DNA of 64,000 nucleotides from Gautieria morchelliformis (taxonomy: Eukaryota > Basidiomycota > Agaricomycetes > Gomphales > Gomphaceae): NCBI GenBank assembly GCA_015179125.1, contig WHVA01000529.1:1-64000 (forward strand), written 5' to 3'. Shown piece by piece: positions 32,826-44,422 of the stretch. How positions within the stretch are numbered: the stretch's first letter is position 1; each line of letters opens with the position of its first letter. A model generated the notes under the pieces. The model searched no databases. It saw only the letters and a program-made list of their open reading frames with translations, and was not told the origin of the DNA. A program made the position numbers and the translations under genes.

Positions 32826-35800
32826 GTGAGTATCCTTTATATTATATATATATATATTGGCTTGATTTGAAACTGACTGTAATCCAAGGGAGCCCTCTAC
32901 ACCAGAGCATGATAGGCAGGAGGAGCGTGCTCTGGAGTGTCAGCGTCGGTTGCCAATGACGTCCCCTTCTGTGCGTCGTCGGGAGAGGGTTCTTGCTGCA
33001 GCTCAAGAACGTCTTCGAAATCCTGACCCTCCACCTCCTCAGCCATTTCCTCGACCTCTACTCCCTCAGGACAATGCAATTCCTTGGCCTCCTGTGGCTG
33101 GACCTTCAAATGCCATTCCACCCGATCTAAGTCCTCGGGATGCTGTACGTGCCATACAAGAACAGTTAGCTGATATGCCTCTTGCACCTGTGCATCAAAG
33201 ACAGGCCCAGGCAGCACCTCCTCCTCCTGTCCCTATAGGCTCTGCAGCTGTAGCTCTGTTGCGGGCCCAGGCTGCTAATCTCAATCCTATGCCTCTGCCA
33301 CAACGAGGATGGCCACGACGACGTGCTCAGGCATTGAATCCAAACCCTGAACCTCTCCCAGATCAAATGCCACTCCAGCATCAGCCTGCACCACAACAAC
33401 CTGTGCCTCTGCCTCCAGGGCCCCCTGTGCCTCCACAGCCTCTGCATCCACCTGCGCCTCCTCAGCCCCCTCCACTTCCACTGCCTCCACCAATGCCTTT
33501 AAGAAACCTTCCACTAGCACGTCACCCTTTGATTGAACAACAGATTGCACCTCATGACCTTGGTGCTATGGATAACAAATGTCCAAAATGTAAAGCATGG
33601 CATTGGAAGGCAGAGCGTCTGACCAAGTCTACTATTACCGAGCCCAAATTTGGTACATGTTGTTCAAAGGGCCAGATACACCTTGAATTGTTGATGGAAC
33701 CTCCAGAACCATTAAAGACTCTTTTGGCCAGCCAAGACTGGCATGGCAAACAGTTTAGGGACAATATTCGGAACTATAATACTGCACTGGCATTTGTCTC
33801 TGTGGGAGTGAACATAGATCACAAGGTCATGAATAGACCTGGGCCATATGTCTTCAAAATTCAGGGAGGCCTCTACCATATTCATGGCACTCTTCTTCCT
33901 GCTGAGGGTCAGGATAGGGAACCCAGCTATGCGCAGCTCTACTTTTATGATCCAGCAGAGGCTTTGCGATGTAGGGAGGTCAATAACAGATTTGATCCTT
34001 TGGATTCAGACGTTTTAAGTGACCTCCAGGAAATGATGCAGGCTCACAATCCATTGGTTCCAATCTATCAGCAGGCGAGGGAAAGGCTTAGGAACCAGCC
34101 AGATAGGTTCAATGTGGAGGCCAGACTCACCTACAGAGCGCATACAGACCAGAGAAGATATAATATTCCTACAGCGGATGAGATTGCCATTGTGCTCCCT
34201 GGAGAAGGTGTGCCTGGAGGCATAGAGACATTGTCCTTCAGCTTAGAGGTGGATAACTGCAACGAATTCAGGGCGAGCATGCTTTCTATGCGCCACTACA
34301 CTATGTCCTTCTCAAAGGAGCAATTGATCAAACGTATCATGAAGGATGGTATCCTTGGTCGCACAGTTGCACGTGTCCATGTGATCGAATTCCAGAACTG
34401 GGGGCTCCCTCATATGCACCTTCTTATATGGTTTAAAGAGGAGGATAAGATCAGGACACCGGAAGCTGTGGACTCTTTGGTTTGGGCCGTCTTTCCTGAT
34501 CAGCAAGAGCATCCAAGGCTCTACAAAATAGTTTGTGATCTAATGACTCACAGCCCCTGTGGACAAGCGCATCCTCAGGCTTCTTGCATGACAGAGGGCA
34601 AGTGTTCTAAACATTTCCCAAAGGAATTTCGTGAGGTGACATCTGTCAATGAGGATGGCTATCCACAGTATCAACATCCTAATGATGGCAGACAGCATAA
34701 TGTCAGAGGCAACTTCATGGACAACCGTGACGTGGTTCCCTATTGTCCCACCCTCCTCTTGGAATTTGAATGCCATATTAATGTGGAACCCACTTTCAAT
34801 GTGTGCTCTATCAAGTACATTCACAAGTATATGTACAAGGGGCCCAACAGGACCACAATGGCCATTAATAAGGAGAGGGATGAGGTTAAACAGTACCTCG
34901 ATGCATGCTATGTCAGCTCACATGAAGGTGCTTGGAGACTGATGTAACATAAAATGCATGTTCAGGTCCCTGCTGTTATGGCACTTCCAGTCCATTTGCC
35001 AGGCCAGCACAATGTGATGTTTGATCCTCATATGGATCCAGGCATGGCTTTGCAGAGGGAAGAGGGTGCTAAGACCATGCTCATGGCCTATTTTGAAGCC
35101 AATCACAGATATCCTGAGGCACGTGAACTACTCTATGTGGAATTTCCTGAGCACTATGTCTGGGAGAAGTTAGCCAAGCGGTGGAAACCTCACAAGCAGG
35201 GTTTCAGTCTCGGTCGCCTTCATTTTGCAAGTCCAGCCTCTGGAGAGTGCTTTTACTTGCAAACCCTCCTTACAGTTGTCAGAGGAGCAACGTCGTTTGA
35301 GGAGCTTAGATCATTTGATGGTGTCCTTTGTCCTACTTACAAGGCTGCATGCCTGGCAAGGGGCCTGTTAGAAGATGATTTAGAGTGGACACAGTGTCTT
35401 CAGGAGGCTGCACATATACAAACAGGTTTCCAGCTCAGGAGGTTATTTGTCACTATTCTCCTTCGGTGTAACCCTGCACAGCCTGCTCAAATCTGGGAGG
35501 AGTTTCAGGAGCGTATTTGTGATGACCTGGAGCATCAGCTTCAAAATAGGCATGGCATTTACCACCCTACCAATGATCAAATCTATGACTTTGGTCTCTT
35601 TCTCATTGACAACATCATACGTCAGGGGGGGAAGTCTCTGGATGAGTTCCCAGATATGCCACAGATAATGGGGCACTGGGAGGGATTGGTAGGGAACCAT
35701 TGGATAGCTGAGCAGCCGGACTATGACCCAGCTACAGAGCTGGAAAAATCCGCCACCAATATTGACAAGCTTAATGCGGAACAGAGGTGTGTCCATGATG

Positions 35801-36751
35801 AGATCCTCCATTCAGCCATAAATGGAGAGGGTCTTCTGTTCTTTGTCAATGGCCCTGGTGGTACAGGCAAAACTTTTACCTGGAACACCCTGGCTCATTC
35901 TATCAGAGGAAGGGGTCTTATTGTCCTATGCATTGCATCTTCAGGAATTGCAGCATTGCTTCTGATTGGGGGCAGAACCTCACATGCTATGCTCAAGATT
36001 CCAATTCTGATTCATGAGGGTTCTCTATGTGACATCAAAAGAGGCTCACCACTGGCAGAACTTCTCAAGCAGGTCCATTTGATCATATGGGATGAGGTGC
36101 CTATGCAGCATCGTCATGTAGTTGAAGCTGTCGATAGAACCTGCAGGGATGTCCTAGAGCGTCCAGATTGTCCATTTGGTGGTATTACTGTGGCTTGGGG
36201 TGGGGATTTCCAGCAAACTCTGCCTGTCGTTCCTCGAGGTAACAAGGAGGAGATTGTGGGTGCTTCTATCCAAAGATCTCCTTTGTGGCATCATGTCAAG
36301 GTCCTCCATCTTACTCAAAATATGCGGGTCGACCCTCATGATCCCCAGAGTGAACAATTTGCTCAGTGGCTCTCTGATGTTGGTCAGGGAAAGGATCTCC
36401 CTTTGGACAATTCATTGACACTTCCTCAGCACATGATCTGTGGACCACAGGTCTCAGATCTCATTGCAGCTATCTATCCTGCATTTATCCCTAGGATGAC
36501 AGTGACACCCACCTCAGACCAATTGCCATTTGAGCTCCAGCGTCGCCAGTTTCGCCATGACTATCAACAAGTCTCAAGGGCAGTCTCTTGGCACGGTAGG
36601 CATAGACTTGTGATATGTGGTATTTTCACATGGACAGTTGTATGTTGCAGTGTCAAGAGGCACTAATTGGAACAGAGTCCATGTTCTTTTAGGGGAGGGG
36701 AACAAAACTTCTAATATTGTATACAAGGAAGTGTTGCTGAAGCCTGATTAA
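32824..36751 (+). pseudogene. Helitron B replicase/helicase, deleted copy
   Basis: Starts like copy A: AT (32824-32825), a 63-nt intron, then GGAGCCC, giving MEPSTPEHDRQEERALECQR. Compared with copy A it has a shortened proline-rich region, a one-base loss near 34220 and a ~560-bp deletion near 34315 that removes sequence just before the HUH motif. It also has an in-frame stop near 34945 (LLEYK in A), a ~375-bp deletion near 36480 in the helicase and a short deletion near 36552. HUH (PHMHLL), KYIHKYMYKG and Walker A (GPGGTGKT) codons survive. It cannot encode a working full-length protein. Confidence 0.9.
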
Positions 36752-36849
36752 ATATGTATTTCCATTTGTATTTAATGTATGTAGTTGCATTTCACCAAAT
36801 AATTCTTTGATTCTATTAACTACCCATGTGCAATGTTAACCTTAACTAA

Positions 36850-36879
36850 CCCGGTGCAAAGCACGAGTCTATTGGCTAG
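36850..36879 (+). repeat. Helitron 3' terminus 7 (family 2)
   Basis: CCCGGTGC-AAA-GCACGAG, TCTATTGG, CTAG at 36876-36879, followed by T and then Copia-derived sequence. This is the right end of the whole Helitron array. Confidence 0.92.
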
Positions 36880-36881
36880 TG

Positions 36882-38010
36882 CAAGCTAAAGCGAGGGCTC
36901 TATGGACTAAAGCAAAGTGGACGGCTGTGGTATGAGTGGCTCGGATCGGCACTTGAGAACATGGGATTCACACACCTCCAATCTGACCGAAGTGTCTATA
37001 TTTGGACAAGCGAGACCGTCAAGGTCGTTATACCAGTCTTCATTGATGATCTCACCCTGGTATCAAACTCGAGACACAATCTTGACAGGGTCACAGGCCG
37101 TCTAGCTAAAGTCTTCAAATTGAAGGATTTGGGAGAAACAAAATCATTGCTAGGGGTGGAAGTACAGTATGATCACCTACAGAAGACGCTAAAACTCTCA
37201 CAAAAACAATATGTTGAGGAACTACTCGATTGATTCCACATGTCCGACTGCCGACCCGTATTCACGCCTATGAGCCCTGGATTAAACCTAAGCTCAGCAA
37301 TGGGACCATCTACACCGGAGGAGATAGCAGAAATGAAAAACCTGCCTTACTTGAATGCAGTTGGAGCATTGAACTATCTTGCCATCGCCACTTGCCCTGA
37401 CATTGCCTATGCCATTGGATGCCTCGCTTGATTCAACTCAAATCCTGGCCCAGCACACTGGGCAGCCGTAAAACACCTCCTGCATTCTTTGAAGGGGACG
37501 ATTGATCTAGCACTCACATTCGCACCAAATAATGCAGGCGAAACCTTTCGAACATGGACGGACACCGATCACGGAGGAAATCCAGACAACGGTCACTCGA
37601 TGTCTGGTTTCCTCATCAAGATTGGGACCGGAATGGTTAGCTGGGCCAGCAAGTTGCAAAACATAGTTACCTTATCGACAACAGAAGCCGAGTTTGTGGC
37701 AGCAACTCTCGCCGGTACTGAAATCATCTGGCTGCAAAGCCTATTTGACGAACTTGGTTCGAAGGTTGAGGAGCCATCTCATCTCTACATCAATATTCAA
37801 TCCGCACTCACCGTCGCCAAAAATCCAGAGCACCACAGGCGGATGAAGCATCTGGACCTCCGATACTTCTGGTTGCGGGAGAAGGTTGCTCAGAGAGCCA
37901 TCCAAGTCAGATACCTGCCCATGAAGGATATGCCAGCCGATTTATTGATGAAAGTGTTGCCTCGTGAATCGGTAGAACGGCACCGTCACGCTATGGGACT
38001 CTTCTGATCG
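36882..38010 (+). mobile_element. Copia RT/RNase H fragment (fossil)
   Basis: Begins inside reverse transcriptase at LYGLKQSGRLWYEWL and runs through FIDDLTLVS (catalytic DD), the RNase H motifs TDTDHGG and LSTTEAEFVAA, and ends ..HRHAMGLF. The 5' two-thirds of the element is absent, apparently cut off at the Helitron array's right edge. It has about two or three breaks. A different lineage from the Copia at 20244 by sequence. Confidence 0.9.
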
Positions 38011-38024
38011 CAGACTGACTGCAT

Positions 38025-38296
38025 CAAGGGGGTGTGTTGCGTCATGTGATACAGTCAGAGCATTAGTCAGCCGCTGGTGCTATACAGTAGTATGCAGCTG
38101 AGTTCGAAGGAAGAATCACACTTATCTTCCTCCGAACTCAGACATCACTGCGCTAACACAGGGATGTTCATTCACTGGGTGTTGATGTCTGGTGCGTAGA
38201 ATAAACAAATCATGAGAACATCCTCACAAAACCACTCCAGCCCCACAGCTCACTCACCTTCAATTTTCTGTTGGGTTGCATCCTGCTTAAGGGGGG
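38025..38296 (+). repeat. Copia 3' LTR piece with polypurine tract
   Basis: GCATCAAGGGGGTG (polypurine tract) precedes TGTTGCGTCATGTGATACAG, the likely start of the 3' LTR of the fragment upstream. A second tract, CTTAAGGGGGG, appears at about 38284-38296, so sequence of another LTR element is joined here. Confidence 0.6.
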
Positions 38297-38564
38297 TGTT
38301 AGAGTATTAGTAAGCTAGGATGCACGGACCAGGTAGTGATTATATAAGCCTCACTAGAATATTGACACACCTCAGTGAATGGGAGATTCACTGAGGTGAG
38401 TCTTACTTCCCATAGACAGACAGGTTACTTATCATTGTCACTCTGTAGTAACCTGTCTACCAGGCACTTACCTTATGCACAGTGAATCGCCCATTCACTG
38501 AGTAACCTGTCTACTAGCTGTGCTGAGTTGTTTCAGTATAGTCATCAATACAATAATATTTCAC
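38297..38564 (+). repeat. Second LTR, Copia-like
   Basis: Starts TGTTAGAGTATTAG right after a polypurine tract, contains TATATAAG and perfect inverted arms CCTCAGTGAAT / ATTCACTGAGG (38370-38396), and ends near AATATTTCA. The adjoining host gene begins within 25 bp. Confidence 0.6.
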
Positions 38565-38583
38565 ACTGTGGTTCAAAGCTGTC

Positions 38584-41500
38584 TTACGTTTGCCAGTGGC
38601 TGGCAGAATATGGTGATAATCGACCCTTCCACGATTGAAAGGAGCTGAGTGCACAGGAAGAGAACAGCATTGACATTGAGAGGATAGAAACAACGAAGTG
38701 CATGATCAATGCGCTCATGATGGGACGCTGGGAAAACGTACATGATCGACGCGGGAATGGATCCAGGATTAACACATAATGGCTGTTTCGTGTGTATAAT
38801 GTTATAAATTCTTCTCTTTTGTCCCTCCGTTCCTTGAAATGCTTCCAGGACCACAATTGGCGGCGGACTTGCGCTTTAACAGCGTTGATGGCATATACCC
38901 AGAGAGAACGTGCTTTGTTAGCTTCAATAGTTGCAGGCGCAGGACGGAACCTAAGAGCCTCGGGAGCGGTCCTTTTCAGAATAAAGGTTCCAAAATGTGC
39001 TGAAACCTCAGAGTCGGTACCCCACGTCCCCGTAATCGTTTCTGTAGCCACGTCGAACTGGCCATGCCAATACTGACTGGGATGATCGGACACAAATTCA
39101 CGTTTCATGGTGAAGTGGAAAGAATTGGCCGCTGCGTCCTGGCTGCATCTACCATAGAGCCTGAACTTGCCCAGATTGCTTCGTGAGGACCCTTCAAACC
39201 GTAGAGTCTGTTCTTTGCCAAGATCGCTACGTGAAGACCCATCAAACCGTAGAGTCTGTTCCTCCTTTGGTAGATGCAATGTCATGGACAGCATGCCTCG
39301 ACAAGGAAGAGTGGGTACGACATTCCGATACAAGAAGCCGTTCCAAGTCCCCAGCACGCTAGCGAGTGAAGCAGCTTCAGGCACTGGGGTGTGAAATGAC
39401 CCATGGTCATCAAGTAGGGAAGGTGGGGGATAGGCATCAATATCCACCAATGGCTGATCCACTCGAAATTTGAGGATGTCCTCGTCTTTGAGATCTTGTC
39501 TTTCCAAGTTGTCGTCGTAAGCGTAATCCAAAAATTCTTTTTTCCTGATTACCTCCCGCAAGCCCGCGTCGTTATCGAGGTATTTAAACTGGCCACAAAC
39601 TATTTCCTCAGTAGTCGGCTACGATATACGAGTGCTTACCATGCCATGTGCAAATGTTGCCAATTGCTGTGTCAGGTCCAATCTCTGTTGCCTGAAGACA
39701 GCTGCATCCGATACAAATATCAGCACCATTCATGTTGAAGGGATAACCACGAACATTTTAAGAGTTCAAAACGTTCCACGAATGCTTTCATTAGGCATCC
39801 GATGGATCTGGCGGCATCCTAATGCAACGTGTAGAATGAGGTTGTGACACCATTATATTGGAGTTGGGTATTACTCACCCAAAGCTCGTCAGGGTGGACA
39901 GGACGATGCTGGCATATTCGGAATATTTCAAAATGACGCTGTAGAAGCAGGTAGAAAAGCGCATGTGCGTACTACGCCATGAACATCGAGGCATTAACAT
40001 GCACACATACTGTTTTGAGTCGATTTAAGACACTTACTTTACCAATCCTTCCCGGTCCCGTAATCAAGGTGAGGGTGTCCAGATCGTCTATGTCATAACG
40101 CGCCATCTCCAGATTTTCCCTCAGTCTCTTCTCCTCGGATTCGATGTAAGGCTGAAATTTTCCCTGTAGAGCCTCATTGACGTGGCATGGATTGACAGCT
40201 GCCTCGATGGTGGTAACATTCCGATAGACCTCTGAAAGGTACTTGTTTACTGAAGCCTGATTGGAAACGTGGATCCGGGGCAATATAGCGAACATCTTTG
40301 CAAAAACTTCACGGATCTTTCCGTTATAGTAAGTGAGCGTTTGATGCCATCCTGAAGAATGAGCCATATTAACGGAATATAATTGTCCCAAGTGCATTCA
40401 ATTCTACCTATTGCCCAAAATGCTATCCAACGTGGTAGACTAGTCATTCTGTCAGCGAAGTCGGGGTATTCAATTCTGAGCATCTCGCTTACCTCCAGTT
40501 GAGTGGTCGTGCATTGGTGAAAGTATTGACTTCGCCCACAGTGATAAACCCAGATGCGTCGTCATCAAAGGATTCCCTGATTGGTTGTAACCAATGTATG
40601 TTCAAGTATGCCAAAGCCCATTCGTCCTTCGGATTGGCCGCCGAACCAGGTGCATCACCTTTTGTAACACCTTGATCTTCCGATCCTTTTTTGGCACCAT
40701 GAAATTCCGAACCTGACTTCTCTTGATGATGGTCGCGTAATCCCTTGACGAAATTTCGTGGTTTGATACTACCTCGCCAATCCTATGCAATTTCAGTTCA
40801 ATCCAAACGGGTACATCTTGTCACGTACCTTTCTTTTCTTAACAACTTGAACTTCCGAACCTTGAACTTCCGAGCCTTTTTTAGCAGCTTCAAATTCCGA
40901 ACCCCACTTCTCGTGAAAATGGTCGCGTAACCCCATGACGAAATATCGCGATTTGGTACTACCTCGCCAATCCTATGCAATTTCAGCTCAATCCGAACGG
41001 GTACATCTTGTCACGTACCATTCTTTTCCAGAGAGCACGGATGTCCTGCCATAACAAAGTGAAAGGTAAGCGTGGTGAGCAATGACATGGAACAAGGCAC
41101 TCACAGGGTCGTGAATTTCGTCGTGTGGTCCGGCTTTAATGGCATCAATAACGCGGTCACTTTCTCTGCTGACTATCGCCTCCATCTCCTCTCTTAAACG
41201 CTTCTCCTGCATGCTGATCTTCCGTGCAAAAGCCTCCTTGTTCTTTTGGATTGCCTCTTCAGGATCGGCACGAAGATCCTCACGGAGGTCCTCCAAAGTA
41301 TAAGATTTGGCATCTACCTTACTTCGATTTGTAATACTTGAAGACGCCCCTCTCAGTTCGCCCTTCGCCAGGCGGATGAGGAGTGCTTCGTTCTCCAGGA
41401 TATTCTCGTTGCCGGCTTCCTCCTTCAGCCGCTGTTCCTCGGGAGATACCGCGTGCTGGATTATCTTGAGCAACATATCCATTTTCTCGTTCATGGCTTG

Positions 41501-42663
41501 CACCGTGTCGTTGACATTGCCCAAAGTCCTGTTCGCAGTGTCCACGCCAGACGCAGTATGCATAGTTAAAGCAAATTGGAATTCTTCGCGACGGTCCTTG
41601 AAAACCACACCAACATTAACCAGTCGTGTCACCCAAACGCTGCTCTTAAAGAATTTGGCTAGCGTATATAATTTCTTGAGCAGGGTGAAACGTGGATATG
41701 TGACCGTTCACATACCTATAGCCTTCTCTTTAGCATAAGCGTTACAGACTTCTCCACAATGCTCGATGTCTTTCGCCGTGTCTTCTACAAGTGTCTGCAT
41801 GCGACCCTGGATTGTTTTACCCTCGCGATCAGTTTGCTCCGGATCCCGGATATCTTGAAGGCTAATCCACTGGTTGAAAAGCTGTGAGAGTTCGGATCCA
41901 AGCTCACGCACTGTGTGAGAACGCTCATCATATCGCTCATTTGCTCATGCAAAGCTTTGATCTTCTGGTTATTTTCTCTGTGATTCACCTCAAGTGTCCA
42001 GACGACCTTCGAAATACATCAACATGCAGTTTGACGGAGAAAACAAATGATCTCGAACCTTGAAGGCCATAACAGCGACTGATGCATCAGGGGTCGCATC
42101 AGTCTACTGGGGAGAGTCCCTACTACGACCTACCTCCGACAAACGGATGTAGCTTTGATACATCATCCAGAACATTCATCAAAATTGCACTCTTTTCCGC
42201 AAATGTGTCTATGTGCTGTGTAATGGCGTCTGTCCCGCCTGCACTAACTACCGCAGTCGACACGACGGACTTGACGACAGCGGCTCCATCCACTGGAGAA
42301 TGCTGTCACGACACACTTGTCATATATATAAACAGACTTACTGAACTTATCAACAATTGTATTTTCCCCGGGCGATTCCTGCGCATCACCGTTCCATGCC
42401 GCTGCTGCAACTTTCTCAACGGTTGCAAGCATGCCACGTCCTCTTTCATCCTGATTTGTAGGAGGGCCGTCTGCATCATACGACGGCGACGGCACTGGAA
42501 TGGGTCTCGGTATCGTCGGTAGAGCAGAAGGGACGAAAACGCCATTCCCGTCTACGGTGTGCGGTGTCACAGGTGAGGTGGTATCCGATGGCGACGTGCT
42601 TTGGTTGCCTGAATTGTCGGGTGCTTTACGAGACCATGTGCCCAGATACTTCAGCACTATCAT
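38584..42663 (-). CDS. Multi-domain EF-hand protein, basidiomycete type
   Basis: Multi-exon gene on the minus strand, ATG at 42663 with TATAAG about 45 bp upstream. Segments in order: a low-complexity start (SGNQSTSPSDTTSPVTPHTV); GTDAITQHIDTFAEKS and DDVSKLHPFVG; GRMQTLVEDTAKDIEHCGEV; VWVTRLVNVGVVF..REEFQFALTMHTASGVD; charged helices with EEDLR..EMEAIVSRESDRV; an EF-hand loop (DDDASGF..E) near 40530-40572 followed by SLPRWIAFWAIG; then VLGTWNGFLYR, the YWHGQFDVATETITGTWG sheet region, and ALRFRPAP..W.HFKERRDKREEF. I recall this order from basidiomycete proteins of unknown function; that is memory, not a search. Junctions are clear in places (57-nt intron near 41660; 46-nt introns at 40973-41018 and 40783-40828). 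Near 41905 a very short intron or a frameshift is needed. The 3' end meets an LTR, so the C-terminus may be truncated. Confidence 0.7.
40639..41018 (-). repeat. Tandem exon-plus-intron duplication, 190 bp
   Basis: Two units of 46-nt intron (GTACGTGACAAG..TTGCATAG) plus 144-nt exon lie end to end: introns 40973-41018 and 40783-40828, exons 40829-40972 and about 40639-40782. Exon phase is kept, so the protein gains a second 48-residue block (IGEVVPNRDISSWGYATIFT, then IGEVVSNHEISSRDYATIIK). Reading through the intron would hit a stop (FGLS*), so splicing is required. Confidence 0.75.
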
Positions 42664-42689
42664 CTTGAGTCGATGCCGAGAGAGAGGGT

Positions 42690-42720
42690 TGAAGTACCCT
42701 CTGGCTCACGGCTCCTACTT
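42690..42720 (-). promoter_or_regulatory. Possible TATA element of the EF-hand gene
   Basis: On the minus strand GGTATAAGTAGG lies about 45-60 bp before the ATG at 42663. Weak evidence, position only. Confidence 0.3.
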
Positions 42721-42784
42721 ATACCTACTGGAACCGCCAGGAATAACGGTAGACCCTCATGCATGTGATGAGCGTCTTCAATGA

Positions 42785-44422
42785 ATACATTCGCCTCTAA
42801 CGGTGGTGACCCATAGGGTTTGGCACTGATTTGCGCTCCACCGTGACAGGTAGCCGAAAATTGCCGATGGGAAAAGCTGACGACAGAAGCGGGCCAGTGC
42901 TTCGGCCGCTCAGGAACACATCGGAGGCAAACTAAGACCTCATGCGATTAGATGTGGACACATCAGACATCCGAGGGTCAAGTCGGTGGCCGGGCTTTCA
43001 TCCAACGGGGCCATGGCTTTCCGTAAACAAATACAACCACGGAACGGGCGTTTTTACTAAAACGTTTGTGCCAAGAGCGCAGCCAATCGGAGGTGGGATC
43101 TGCACATTTGCAAAGTGCACGTGACATACATACATCATATTTTTACGAGCGTTGTCAAAATCTACCAGGTTTATTCACGGCGAAACCATCATGGAGGGTA
43201 TTATTGACGATCTCAGAGGTCCATATATAATCTAGTGGCTTTCAGCATAGTCAGTCCCCGCTCTCGCTCAAAATTTTAAGCACGGCACTCCTTCCCAATA
43301 GCCCCGTATCAAAAATCATGCGGGACTTTGAGCCACAGACTTCATCCCCATCATATCAGCATTCCTCAAGCGTAAATTTCCAAAATATCATACAAGCGCA
43401 TGATCATTACACTCCAATCAATCCAGCGGATAGATAAGAGTACCATCCAAGGCACCATCCGCGTGAGGCCGGACAGCTGAGAAACCAGCCCAGTTTGACA
43501 CCGCACTCATCCATCATAACCAAAAGGCCGGCGCACTCGGTGAGCAAATCTACATTATCCAAGGCAAGCCAATACTCACGTCTACTAGGATATCGCGCTG
43601 CCGGCGTGGGCGCAATCTTTCGCCTTCCGCCGGAAATCGATTATCCTCACCCCGTTGCCTATGTTGAGTGGCATTCCGCCTTCCGCACCGGTCAGTGGCT
43701 CCGATATTGTACGCTGGACGTGTTGCCATTGTCAGCCTCAGCTCATTTCGGCGAAGTTGCCACTTGATACCGCGGTTCGGCCCTAAAATCGATAGAACGT
43801 TAGATACGAATAATTAACTGGATCGATGCGTGCAATTTTATGTTAGCGATTTCATAGATTTGTACACGTGCCAGTTTTTTAACGACTAGTTGCCGTCCTG
43901 TTGGTGTCCTGAGTGTGGCGACAGCTCGCCAAAGCGTATATTTTAATTTAGGCCCCGGCGATCGGCAACTACCGTGTTTCCTGATCTAGTAGTGTCAGTG
44001 ACTAACTCACAGACCAACACCAACTCACAGACCAACACTAACTCACAGACCAACACTAACTCACAGGCCAATGACCTTTTACTGTACTTATGTATGTTTT
44101 TACAAGGTCAGTGCCCCCTTCCTTATAACGAGTATCGAGAAATATTGAATGCTATTGTGAGTGCAGCGCAATAGATCAAAATCTACATTCCGTTACTGTA
44201 ATATGTAACCGTATTAAGTACTCCTGCTGACTCGGGGTTCAATCCCAATCGCCCTGATGCGGTCGGACGGCAAGCCGGCCTTTTATAACTCTTATACTGT
44301 GGAGAATTTCACGCCCACTTAGTGTCCCCCTGCTCGTAAGATAGTTCCCGGTGAGTGAAGGCTGGTCGCATTCTAGTATCACCCTCAGACCGACTCCTCA
44401 GGCTAAAGACGTTGATACTGGC
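42785..44422. other. Intergenic region with a possible transposon scrap
   Basis: No complete gene. At about 43590-43765 one plus frame reads VGAIFRLPPEIDYPHPVAYV then EWHSAFRTGQ, which resembles the C-terminal tail of KDZ-type basidiomycete transposases as I remember them (..LAYVEWFSPF..); weak. At 44001-44075 four units of an 18-bp repeat (CTCACAGACCAACACTAA) occur. The remainder shows nothing I can name. Confidence 0.4.

Larger units (their letters stand above)
31194..36879 (+). mobile_element. Defective Helitron B (family 2)
   Basis: 5686 bp. Starts TAGTATAAAGATGGG directly after terminus 6 (the sister at 18554 starts TCTATAGTATAAAG, so the first bases may have been lost) and ends with hairpin and CTAG at 36876-36879. 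It has the cleanest view of the family-2 leader and a deleted replicase gene. From about 32330 on it is closely similar to Helitron A. Confidence 0.85.

Noticed and set aside
32950-33550. Treating the ATG at 32950 as the start of a separate shorter protein in Helitron B
   Set aside because: The split AT^G start at 32824-32825 gives the same N-terminus as copy A, and the reading frame is anyway broken further on.
44215-44265. tRNA-like B box (GGGTTCAATCCC)
   Set aside because: No matching A box or foldable cloverleaf upstream; the apparent T arm has mismatches.
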